Shown: in pieces, positions 26,301 through 33,797 of the stretch
Layout of the letters: every line of letters begins with the position of its first letter
How positions within the stretch are numbered: the stretch's first letter is position 1
Assembly: GCA_041749075.1 (NCBI GenBank)
Contig: JBGTBY010000033.1
Span: forward strand, 118,473-182,472
DNA from: CAMTWZ01 sp041749075
Lineage (GTDB): Bacteria > Bacteroidota > Rhodothermia > Balneolales > HLUCCA01
Direction of reading: 5' to 3'
DNA: 64,000 nucleotides
Position numbers and translations under genes: made by a program
The notes under the pieces: model-generated
Seen by the model: only the letters and a program-made list of their open reading frames with translations
Told to the model about the DNA's origin: nothing
The model's database searches: none

Positions 26301-26580
26301 AAACCCCTATGTGGCGGCCAACATCACCGAAGGTCGGCCATTCTTAAGCGGACGCGGAGAACGTCGCATCGAATTCCGCAATGTTCCGGTGAACAGCAAA
26401 ATCCGACTCTACACCGTGAGCGGCGTGTTTGTAAGGGAACTGGATTCGGGAAATCTGGGGTATGCCGTTTGGGATCTGCGAACCAAAGACAATCTCGAAG
26501 CCGCGTTCGGTTTGTATTTCTACCATCTCAAGGCGGATGGTATCGGTGAGAAAATCGGAAAATTCGCCATTATCAACTGA
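23395..26580 (+). CDS. Large secreted surface protein with calcium-type loops and T9SS-like C-terminus
   Basis: The 1061-residue protein has a signal peptide (MKRICLSLLFAAGFVTVASAQS) and a tail resembling a divergent T9SS sorting domain (VVPNPYVAA, KIRLYTVSGVFVRELDSG, GLYFYHLKADGIGEKIGKFA). Near 312-325 and 355-395 are Asp-rich loops such as DGIDNDDDGLIDE and DADGTEGNGRPDQGEP, like thrombospondin-3 calcium sites. A fibronectin-like region begins with RLTAIPDDGRVVLQWD near 502. No enzyme motif is recognised. It sits nine bases after the TonB receptor and eleven before a PorV-like gene. Its position is where SusD would be, so a substrate-binding role is inferred. Confidence 0.78.
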   Translation: MKRICLSLLFAAGFVTVASAQSGVYVDPNRSNQDWRTAMNMNGNNTESIITNYGTIGRGNASINQAGVWPRGTGHGHLHQLTGLVTSRVTKPDNSTQILLSEGYEEGNVAEYTDPVTGVQRKFQPVPGYYNRSATSGEIANSRNPQSWPTTWPGKDASWDGAWNGFFGLNQFNADQEVFYVMDDSWESKFPVYPVPSDTTIKGMGIQVNVRLFQWSQALAKDLIFMQYEVSNTGTFPFTYNMNDNPMIFGGYTDVNPQGSGGSDDAAAFNQSTNIVYGWSATGQGLWTQFREVPPGYIGWKFLESPGIAVDGIDNDDDGLIDERRDNLAGNYVFGTCGIYAEAQMRWEGDENCNWNPLIDDVGADGIGPLDPNYPGPDADGTEGNGRPDQGEPNFGRLDKNESDQIGLTAFYAPAFNTALSPNNEQNLWPFFQPGFFGVPLQGQNQIWIFASGPFSLLPNQSERFSTALVFGANEREMFRNAQVAQRIYDADYRFARPPLQPRLTAIPDDGRVVLQWDAISEMSYDPIYGFDFEGYRVIKATDPSFRDAKDITDALGTPRYKVSIAQYDKLNGLTGPHPLQLGEEIDAPTGIHYYMGDDTGLRHYYIDQDVINGRVYYYAIIAYDAGYAQDFFDRGITTIETGFNISPSESPASITLNNGVITRFDPNTAAARPNSQPSNLISGSLNTTVKTSGLATGTVSAIAVSPTLFDDASFTITFEDERVRASVERETSTFTITKSTGEVLADKVPVPQNLDSTYQRSWTHELIDQGLILQFNNRFPTLSNTQQNSGWAQGSQTNLFTTISQDIAVKYPNREIQWPLSLEILVGDPNGPPLDSAFTSTTGNVRRSVWFKVRELGTQRDLDFIFNEPAATRNGIIEPDEVLQIVYRDDPGDNRFQLTWRIRFNVPNDASGNPLTGNQIVIPAPGDRYVMRSNIPYGPNDSYRFDSFAQTESTELGASILDAVRVVPNPYVAANITEGRPFLSGRGERRIEFRNVPVNSKIRLYTVSGVFVRELDSGNLGYAVWDLRTKDNLEAAFGLYFYHLKADGIGEKIGKFAIIN

Positions 26581-26591
26581 GGAGATCCATC

Positions 26592-27584
26592 ATGAAACCC
26601 ATCTTTTCCGCTCTCCTCTTGATAGGGATTCCAGTTCTGGCGTCGGCTCAGACCAAAGTTGGAACCACCGCAGCACCCTTCCTCGAAATCGGCGCCGGTG
26701 CCCGTGGCGTGGCCATGGGCGAGGCGAATGTGGCGTCCACGAATGATGTCACAGCTTTGTATTGGAACCCGGCCGGCATCGCACATCTCACTGGCGGACA
26801 AGCCACCTTCCAATACAATCAATGGATTGCCGGCACAAATTTGAGTTATGCCGCGCTCGCATTCCCGATTCCTCGCGTGGCCACGGTCGGCCTTCAAGTC
26901 TATCTCTTCGATTCCGGTACGATGGACGTGACCGACATCATTTTTCCAGATGGAACCGGTGAAGTGTTCAAAGTGCAAGACATGATGATCGGACTCACCG
27001 TCGCACGTAAACTGACCAATCGTTTCGCTATCGGAGGTTCTGCCAAGTACATCCGCTCCAGCATTTGGCGGATGTCGGCCTCCACCATCGGTCTGGACCT
27101 CGGGATGCAGTACGACACGCCACTCAAAAACCTGAAACTTGGGTTCAACATCTCGAACTTCGGTGGAGAGATGAGGCTGGATGGGGACAATACCTTGGTC
27201 CGAGTCGACATCGACCCGAATTCGGATGGAAACAATGACGGACTTTTGGCCAACATCTTGGTCCGTTCTTGGGATCTTCCACTTCATTTTCGAATCGGAA
27301 CGGCTTATGGGATACAGTCAGGGCTTTATTCGCTCAGTCTGAACGCCGACGCGATGTACCCGAACAATAACGATCCGTATTTGAACGCCGGCGCCGAATT
27401 CGGATTCAACGATTTGCTGTTTCTTCGCGGCGGAATGGTGAAAACCTTTCTGGATGAAGCCGAAGGGACACTACGCTTCGGCTTCGGTGTTAAATTGGCC
27501 AATCGCATCGCCGCAGATTATGCCTGGTCCGACCGCGGATTGTTGGGCAGCACCAATGTCATCGGCTTAACCATCGGATTTTAA
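26592..27584 (+). CDS. PorV/PorQ-family outer membrane barrel
   Basis: The 330-residue protein has a signal peptide (MKPIFSALLLIGIPVLASA) and the family start FLEIGAGARGVAMGEANVAS, then TALYWNPAGIAHL, typical of PorV/UPF0164 barrels. It ends in a barrel strand (NVIGLTIGF). PorV shuttles T9SS cargo from the translocon to the attachment complex. A dedicated copy inside a TonB operon suggests it serves the neighbouring 1061-residue cargo. A Ca-like loop, DPNSDGNNDG, lies near 205. The next gene starts three bases after its stop. Confidence 0.88.
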   Translation: MKPIFSALLLIGIPVLASAQTKVGTTAAPFLEIGAGARGVAMGEANVASTNDVTALYWNPAGIAHLTGGQATFQYNQWIAGTNLSYAALAFPIPRVATVGLQVYLFDSGTMDVTDIIFPDGTGEVFKVQDMMIGLTVARKLTNRFAIGGSAKYIRSSIWRMSASTIGLDLGMQYDTPLKNLKLGFNISNFGGEMRLDGDNTLVRVDIDPNSDGNNDGLLANILVRSWDLPLHFRIGTAYGIQSGLYSLSLNADAMYPNNNDPYLNAGAEFGFNDLLFLRGGMVKTFLDEAEGTLRFGFGVKLANRIAADYAWSDRGLLGSTNVIGLTIGF

Positions 27585-27587
27585 ATC

Positions 27588-28691
27588 ATGCACCAATTGT
27601 TGGAAGAATCAACAGATACGCTCTACGATCAAGTTGCGAACGACATCCGTGAACGCATCGCTCGACGTGATTTCGATCCAGATGGTCGCATTCCGAACTA
27701 CCGTGATCTCGCCCAACAGTACAGGGTTAGCTTGGCCACCATCAAAAAAGCGATGAAGATGCTCGCCGATCAGCGTGTGGTCACATCGCGGGTAGGTAGA
27801 GGATCGTTCGCGGTGATGGATGCCATCCCAGGGATACGATTACGTCCCGAAACCGACCGCATCGGATTGTTGATCCGAGATCTGGACGGACCTTACTTCT
27901 CAGGCATCTATCGTGGGTTGTCGGAAGGCTCCGCTCAGCACAACAAACGCTTGCTGGTGACGCTTTCCGTGGACGAACACGAGCATGAATCGGCTTTATA
28001 TGGCATGCTGGGCGACCAATCGGAAGGTATTCTGGTCACGAGTCGTCGTAAATCCCTCTATGGTGTCAGCATTTTCGACAAATTGTTGAAGCACCGTGTG
28101 CCGTTCGTGCTGCTTCACGATATCTACGATTCACCCACCTATTGCTTCGATGTGAACAACTATCTGGGCGGGCGCCTTGCCGCACGTCACCTGGCCAGCC
28201 GCGGCATCACCAAGTTCGCCGCCATCATGGGCGAAACCGGGTATCGCGTAGATGACAACCGCACACAAGGCTTTATTGATGAACTGAAAACCTTTGGCGT
28301 ATCCATCGAAGAAGATTGCCTCATCCTGCGGTGCTCCTTCGGCTCCGAAGCCACCGCCTTTGATGAAGGATATAAGCTTGGCATGTGCCTGGATCTGAAA
28401 GGACTCAAAACGCAAGGCGTGTTTCTGTTCAACGATCTTGTGGCGATGGGATTCCAGAAAGCGGTATTGGAACGAGGCTTCAAAATTCCTTACGACATCG
28501 CCATCGTCGGTTTCGACAACATCGATCGATGCAGCGAAGCCCGCGTTCCGCTCACCACCATCAGCGTGCCCCGCTACGATCTGGGTGTGCAGGCGTTCCA
28601 TAAACTGATGGATTTGGTGCGCACCAACGCTCCAATGATTCCCGAGCGAGTCCTCCTCGATCCAACCCTCATCATCCGCACCTCCGCATGA
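27588..28691 (+). CDS. GntR-LacI chimeric transcriptional regulator
   Basis: The 367-residue protein joins a GntR-type winged helix at 10-80 (LYDQVANDIRERIARRDFDP, YRVSLATIKKAMKMLADQRV) to a LacI/periplasmic-binding-like sensor at 88-365 (RIGLLIRDLDGPYFSGIYRG, VFLFNDLVAMGFQKAV, IAIVGFDNIDRCSEARVPLT). This is the architecture of B. subtilis AraR. It should sense a sugar and control the surrounding glycan operon. It is embedded mid-operon, and its stop overlaps the next start by four bases, so it is co-transcribed with its likely targets. The operator is unproven; the intergenic region at 18244-18505 is the first place to look. Confidence 0.9.
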   Translation: MHQLLEESTDTLYDQVANDIRERIARRDFDPDGRIPNYRDLAQQYRVSLATIKKAMKMLADQRVVTSRVGRGSFAVMDAIPGIRLRPETDRIGLLIRDLDGPYFSGIYRGLSEGSAQHNKRLLVTLSVDEHEHESALYGMLGDQSEGILVTSRRKSLYGVSIFDKLLKHRVPFVLLHDIYDSPTYCFDVNNYLGGRLAARHLASRGITKFAAIMGETGYRVDDNRTQGFIDELKTFGVSIEEDCLILRCSFGSEATAFDEGYKLGMCLDLKGLKTQGVFLFNDLVAMGFQKAVLERGFKIPYDIAIVGFDNIDRCSEARVPLTTISVPRYDLGVQAFHKLMDLVRTNAPMIPERVLLDPTLIIRTSA

Positions 28692-30049
28692 AAAAGCTCT
28701 TTCTTTTCATTGCGCTGATAGGGTTGGTTGCCGCTTGTTCCCAAACAACAAACCACAAACAACCAACCACTAACGAAATAAGAGGCGTCTGGATCACCAA
28801 TATCGATTCGGACGTGATGTTCTCGCAAGAAGCCACCGCCGAAGCCATGAAGTACCTGGCGGATCGTGGCTTCAACGTTGTCTTTCCTGTGGTGTGGAAT
28901 GAGGGATACACCTTGTATCCAAGTGAGGTGATGGCCAGAACGTTCGGCGAAGCCTACCGCATCGACACCGTTTTCGCCAACCAAGGTCGCGACCCCTTGG
29001 CCGAGCTCATCATCGAAGCGCATCGCCATGGGATGGAAGTGATGCCTTGGTTCGAATTCGGCTTTTCAAGCAGCTACAATGCGGATGGGGGCCATATCCT
29101 GGCTTCAAATCCCGATTGGGCCGCAAAAGACCTCAACGGCAACCTGCTGAGGAAAAACAATTTCGAGTGGATGAACCCCAATCATCCGGATGTCCAACGA
29201 CTTCTGTTGGATCTGATCGATGAAGTGATCCGAACCTACGATGTCGATGGAATCCAAGGCGACGACCGCCTCCCAGCCAATCCCGCAGAAGGTGGTTACG
29301 ACGACCTCACCAGAGCCATGTATCTGGATCAAACCGGAAACCCGGTTCCAGATGATCCGCGCGAACCCGCTTTCCTGCAATGGAAAGCCGATCGATTGAC
29401 TGATTTCGGCGGACGACTATACACCCTTGTGAAAGCGCATGATGAAGATCTGATCGTTTCGATGTCCCCATCTGTCTACCCATGGTCGAAAGACGAATAC
29501 TTGCAAGATTATCCGGAGTGGATCCGACGCAAGCAAGTCGACATCCTCCATCCGCAAGCCTATCGATATGAGATAGAACGATATAAAACGACAGCAGATG
29601 AAGTGGCCTTGTACAGCGGACTCACCGATTCATCCAATACCACTGTGTTCATCGCACCGGGCATTCTGATCAAATCCGGCACGAATTACAACGGACCCGA
29701 GTATGTGAAAGAAGCGATGGCCTATAACCGTTCTTTAGGCATGCATGGCGACGTGTTCTTTTTCTATGAAGGGCTTCGTGATGAGAACCAGCAACTCGGC
29801 GACACCCTCAAAGCCACGTTTTATGCGGAGCCGGCCGGGCTCCCATATCGCAATGGAGAGCCGAGACGTTTTCCCGGTATTGAAGTGCGTGAAACCGCTC
29901 AAACCGTGCCTGTTACCGGACATTACCGCCGATACGAAGCCAACGAGTCAGGATGGACCTACATCGAAACTCTTATTCTGAAAGCCGGTTCCAAACGAAA
30001 GCCGACTGGTACAACTACCCTTTACTTGATCGACCGATCCAAACCCTGA
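28688..30049 (+). CDS. GHL10-family glycosyl hydrolase-like lipoprotein
   Basis: The 453-residue protein has a lipobox (LVAAC, Cys17). A linker of repeated Gln/Thr/Asn-rich words follows, then the GHL10 (UPF0748) domain beginning EIRGVWITNIDSDV. Conserved pieces are NVVFPVVWNEGYTLYPS, GRDPLAELIIEAHRHG, PWFEFGF and DGIQGDDRLP, with MSPSVYPW later. The E. coli member DigH cleaves denuded peptidoglycan strands; others are uncharacterised. It is tethered in the envelope while its paralogue next door is a T9SS cargo. Linker residues 18-30 come from a heptad array. Confidence 0.87.
   Translation: MKKLFLFIALIGLVAACSQTTNHKQPTTNEIRGVWITNIDSDVMFSQEATAEAMKYLADRGFNVVFPVVWNEGYTLYPSEVMARTFGEAYRIDTVFANQGRDPLAELIIEAHRHGMEVMPWFEFGFSSSYNADGGHILASNPDWAAKDLNGNLLRKNNFEWMNPNHPDVQRLLLDLIDEVIRTYDVDGIQGDDRLPANPAEGGYDDLTRAMYLDQTGNPVPDDPREPAFLQWKADRLTDFGGRLYTLVKAHDEDLIVSMSPSVYPWSKDEYLQDYPEWIRRKQVDILHPQAYRYEIERYKTTADEVALYSGLTDSSNTTVFIAPGILIKSGTNYNGPEYVKEAMAYNRSLGMHGDVFFFYEGLRDENQQLGDTLKATFYAEPAGLPYRNGEPRRFPGIEVRETAQTVPVTGHYRRYEANESGWTYIETLILKAGSKRKPTGTTTLYLIDRSKP
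28741..28775. repeat. Heptad array in the lipoprotein linker
   Basis: Words ACAACAA, ACCACAA, ACAACCA, ACCACTA follow one another with a seven-base period just after the lipobox codons. They encode a flexible TTNHKQPTTN linker and keep the reading frame. Confidence 0.65.
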
Positions 30050-32004
30050 TGACCATGAACCGATTTCTTCTCACCTCTATTTTTATTCTAAGCACCTCGC
30101 TTGGTGTTGCGCAAACCACCGACGAGGTTGTGGATGAAGTGCGCGGCGTGTGGATCACGAATGTGGCCAGCAATGTGCTCCATAGCAAAACCAGCATCGC
30201 CAATGCGATGGATTATCTGGGTAAAAATGGAATCAATGTGGTCTATCCCGTAGTCTGGAACAAAGGGGTGACCCAGTATTGGAGTCCGATCATGCAGGCG
30301 GAATTCAACCGCCCGATTGAAGATTTTTTCCAGAACCAAGGTCGTGATCCCTTGGCTGAACTGATTGTCGAAGCCCATCGCAACGGCATCGAAGTCATTC
30401 CCTGGTTTGAATTCGGGTTCGCAACATCCTTTTCTCAGAATGGTGGCCACATCATCGCCAAATACCCCGAATGGGCAGCCAAGAACCAAGCTGGCCAGCT
30501 TGTTGTCAAAAATGGCTTCGATTGGATGAACGGATTGCATCCGGGGCCTCAAGCATTCATGTTAAGCCTTATCGACGAAGTGATCACGAAATATGATGTG
30601 GATGGAATCCAAGGCGACGACCGCCTCCCAGCCATGCCATCCGAAGGCGGGTACGACGCCTGGACGGTAGCGCAATACCAAGCCGAGCACAGTGGCTTCA
30701 CTCCGCCAACCAACACCAAAGATTCCAACTGGTTGTACTGGCGTTCGGACCGAATGGTCAATTTTTTGGGACGCATGTATCGGATGGTGAAGGAAAAAGA
30801 CCCGAACCTCATCGTGTCCCTATCACCAAGTAATTACCCGTTCGGATTCCAAGAATACTTACAGGAAACACCCCTCTGGTTGGATTCCAACTACGTGGAC
30901 ATGCTGCATCCGCAATTGTATCCCAACACACGGAACTTGCAGAGTTATCAGAACTTGGTGCATTCCGCGATCGGACCTGTTCCGAATTCCAGTGGTGGCT
31001 ACGTGAAGCGTCAATACCGCGACAAGCTGTTCCCAGGCATGCTCATCCGCGTAGGAAATGAGTTGGTTTCTCCGGCCATTGTAAAAGGGATGGTTGCCTA
31101 CAACCGCCAATTCAATCTGAAAGGCGAAGTCTATTTCTTCTATGAAGGGATGGGGGCATCCAACCAATACTTGGCCGATACCCTGGGCGCCGGACATTAC
31201 CGCAAACCCGCTGTCCTGCCATTCCGTGAGCGCACGCTGCGTCGCCCCCCACCGACGATCGTGAACGAGACCGATGGTGGCGCGGCAAAATCGGGCAACT
31301 GGCAGCTTGTGGGTCCTACCGGTCTCACTCCGGCGGGCTACACCGACCGTTCGCTTCGCGCCGAAGCCAATTCGAATTCCGAGATCGTCTACACGATGAA
31401 TGTCCCGCACACCGCATCCTACCGTGTATTTGCGTATGTCCCCTTCAACGCGGCGGCAACCACAACGGCCAAATACACCACATTCAACAGTTCCGGCGAC
31501 AGCACCATCACCACCATCAACCAAGCCCTCGCCCGTAATGGCGGCTGGATGCCGATCGGTAAAGTGAATCTGAATGCCGGCACACAAACGGTTGCCCGCA
31601 TCCGCACCAGCGACATCACCGATGGAAAAGCCATCCATGCCGATGCCGTGATGATCCTCATCGATCGTCAAGCATCCCCGGATGTGGTGGTTCCGGTTCC
31701 GACGTCCGTCGAGCGTGACGATACACATGCTGAATCGCCCTCACAACTTACGCTCCAGCAGAATTACCCCAACCCTTTTAACCCGACTACGACCATCCAC
31801 TTCGCACTTCGCACGTCGGACTTCGCACGCCTGGCCGTTTATGATTTGCTGGGTAGAGAAGTCGCCGTACTCGTAAACGAGGTGCTACCGGAAGGTGAAC
31901 ATTCCGTGGATTTTGACGCCTCGAACTTGGCTTCGGGCGTGTACCTGTATCGCCTTGAATCTTCCGGTGGATCCGCTATGAAACGCATGACGCTTATCAA
32001 ATGA
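30049..32004 (+). CDS. GHL10-family glycosyl hydrolase-like T9SS cargo
   Basis: The 651-residue protein begins MTMNRFLLTSIFILSTSLGVAQ and uses a start overlapping the upstream stop (TGATG); ATG 30055 is an alternative. The GHL10 domain (VRGVWITNVASNV, PWFEFGF, DGIQGDDRLP) spans about 28-395. A golvesin-like or xanthan-lyase-type beta domain follows near 420-545 (NWQLVGPTGLTPAGYTDRSL). A type A T9SS sorting domain (NYPNPFNPTTTI to MTLIK) ends it. It is a close paralogue of the preceding lipoprotein but directed to the cell surface. Its sorting domain contains a heptad array. It probably makes the first cut on the external polymer. Confidence 0.87.
   Translation: MTMNRFLLTSIFILSTSLGVAQTTDEVVDEVRGVWITNVASNVLHSKTSIANAMDYLGKNGINVVYPVVWNKGVTQYWSPIMQAEFNRPIEDFFQNQGRDPLAELIVEAHRNGIEVIPWFEFGFATSFSQNGGHIIAKYPEWAAKNQAGQLVVKNGFDWMNGLHPGPQAFMLSLIDEVITKYDVDGIQGDDRLPAMPSEGGYDAWTVAQYQAEHSGFTPPTNTKDSNWLYWRSDRMVNFLGRMYRMVKEKDPNLIVSLSPSNYPFGFQEYLQETPLWLDSNYVDMLHPQLYPNTRNLQSYQNLVHSAIGPVPNSSGGYVKRQYRDKLFPGMLIRVGNELVSPAIVKGMVAYNRQFNLKGEVYFFYEGMGASNQYLADTLGAGHYRKPAVLPFRERTLRRPPPTIVNETDGGAAKSGNWQLVGPTGLTPAGYTDRSLRAEANSNSEIVYTMNVPHTASYRVFAYVPFNAAATTTAKYTTFNSSGDSTITTINQALARNGGWMPIGKVNLNAGTQTVARIRTSDITDGKAIHADAVMILIDRQASPDVVVPVPTSVERDDTHAESPSQLTLQQNYPNPFNPTTTIHFALRTSDFARLAVYDLLGREVAVLVNEVLPEGEHSVDFDASNLASGVYLYRLESSGGSAMKRMTLIK
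31800..31827. repeat. Heptad array inside a T9SS sorting domain
   Basis: CTTCGCA, CTTCGCA, CGTCGGA, CTTCGCA occur in tandem and encode the ALRTSDFAR part between the FNPTTTI strand and the LAVYDLLGREV strand. The frame stays open. Confidence 0.8.
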
Positions 32005-33797
32005 TCCTCATCGATTACATCATCATCATCGGGTATTTGCTGATTCTGATTGGAATCGGCATTTACCTGCAACATCGGGCATCGAGAAGCACCGAAAGCT
32101 TTTTCTTAGGCGATAAGAACTTGCCGTGGTGGGCGCTGGGTGCATCCGGCATGGCGTCGAACCTCGATGTGAGCGGAACCATGATCATCGCTGCGCTGGT
32201 GTACGCCATGGGCGTGCAAGGCTTCTTCATCGAAATCAGAGGCGGTGTGGTTCTCATCCTCGCGTTCTTCATGATTTTCATGGGCAAATGGAACCGTCGC
32301 GCCAATGTGATGACCATCGCCGAATGGATGGAATTCCGCTTCGGAACTGGGAAACAGGGTCAAGCCGCACGCATGCTGGCGGCCATCGCGCAATTAACGT
32401 TCGCAATCTGGGCCATTTCCTATTTCATTCAAGGTGCCGGAATCTTTCTTAGCCAGATGTTGGGCATTTCTGCGGACCTGGCCGGCATCCTGATGATCAC
32501 TCTTTGTGCGTTCTATGCGGCATTGAGCGGCTTATATGGTGTGGTTTACACCGAAGTGTTCCAAGGCGGACTCATCCTTGTGGTGGTGATCTACACCGTC
32601 ACCCATGTGATGATGAACATCACACTACCTCCCGAATTTTTAGTTTCGGTACCCGCAGGGGATGGGACCTTCGTGCAAGTGAAACAGACATTGGCCAATT
32701 GGGTGGATTTCATGCCGAAGTGGGAAATGTCCATGCCTGGTGAATACAGTCAGTATAATCTGATCGGACTAGCTACCATGTTCTACCTGCTTCGCTCCAC
32801 CATCGACGGCATGTGCGGTAGCGGCGGGTATATGATCCAGCGCTTCATGGCGGCGAAAAACGAGCGTGAAGTGGGACTTTTGAGCGTGTTCTGGATTTTC
32901 TTGTTGTCTTTCCGCTGGCCGTTCATCATGGCGATCGCCATCCTGGCCGTGTCCCTTAGTGCGAGCGGCAAAGTAATCGAAAACCCGGAAGTGGTGCTTC
33001 CAACCGTGTTGATGGAGTTATTTCCAGCCGGCATCAAAGGACTACTGGTTGCAGGACTTCTTGCCGCGGCGATGTCCACCTATGTCGCCATTGTGAACTC
33101 TGGAGCCGCCTACTGGGTGAACGATATTTTCCAACGCTTCATCAAACCGGAGGCCGACCGCAAAGAACTGATCCTACATAGCCGTCTGGCTTCGGTTGCG
33201 ATTGTGATTCTGGGATTGATGTCCACCTATGCGTTCAGCAGCCTGAATGATGTATGGGGATTCTTGACGATGGGCTTCGGCGTCGGGCTCATCGTGCCGC
33301 AGTTCATCCGATGGTACTGGTGGCGCTTCAATGGGTATGGGTATGCAGGCGGCACGTTCGTTGGTATGCTCGTTGCCATCGTGATGCGGTTCGTGATCGG
33401 CGACTTCACCGAAATGCAGATGTTTTTCACAACCGCTGGTGTCACCTTCATGGGGAGCATCATTATTTCCTTGTTCTTCCCCGCTACGGATATGGACACA
33501 CTGAAGACGTTTTATGTGCGCACGCGTCCGTTCGGATTCTGGGGCCCGGTTCGGGCTCTCGTTCGCAACGAAGTGGACATGGATGCGGTCAACAAAGAAA
33601 ACCGCCGTGATATTTTTTCCACATTCGTGGCCGTGCCATGGATGTTGTTCATGGGCATCACACCCATGCTTTTCGTCACAAAACAATGGGATTATTTCGG
33701 TTATGCCGCATCGATCCTCGCCGTGTTCACGATCATTTTGTATTTCTCCTGGTTCAAACACCTCAACAAAGCCGGCTTAGATCCTTCCGACTCATGA
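32001..33797 (+). CDS. Sodium:solute symporter (SSS family)
   Basis: The 598-residue protein has about 13 to 14 membrane helices. It begins LIDYIIIIGYLLILIGIGIYL, shows GDKNLPWWALGASGMASNLD typical of SSS helix 1-2, and a GLLAAAMSTYVAIVNSGAAY segment of the sodium site region. It imports a sugar or other small solute with sodium. The gene overlaps the GHL10 stop by four bases (ATGA), tying transport to the hydrolase products, perhaps amino sugars or anhydro-disaccharides. The long cytosolic stretch near 500-560 is normal for the glucose/sialic-acid-like branch. Exact substrate is unknown. Confidence 0.9.
   Translation: MILIDYIIIIGYLLILIGIGIYLQHRASRSTESFFLGDKNLPWWALGASGMASNLDVSGTMIIAALVYAMGVQGFFIEIRGGVVLILAFFMIFMGKWNRRANVMTIAEWMEFRFGTGKQGQAARMLAAIAQLTFAIWAISYFIQGAGIFLSQMLGISADLAGILMITLCAFYAALSGLYGVVYTEVFQGGLILVVVIYTVTHVMMNITLPPEFLVSVPAGDGTFVQVKQTLANWVDFMPKWEMSMPGEYSQYNLIGLATMFYLLRSTIDGMCGSGGYMIQRFMAAKNEREVGLLSVFWIFLLSFRWPFIMAIAILAVSLSASGKVIENPEVVLPTVLMELFPAGIKGLLVAGLLAAAMSTYVAIVNSGAAYWVNDIFQRFIKPEADRKELILHSRLASVAIVILGLMSTYAFSSLNDVWGFLTMGFGVGLIVPQFIRWYWWRFNGYGYAGGTFVGMLVAIVMRFVIGDFTEMQMFFTTAGVTFMGSIIISLFFPATDMDTLKTFYVRTRPFGFWGPVRALVRNEVDMDAVNKENRRDIFSTFVAVPWMLFMGITPMLFVTKQWDYFGYAASILAVFTIILYFSWFKHLNKAGLDPSDS

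Noticed and set aside
29953..30049. Frameshift joining the two GHL10 genes
   Set aside because: An alternative frame is open across the junction and looks somewhat protein-like, but the second gene has its own signal peptide and catalytic domain, so a fusion is unlikely.
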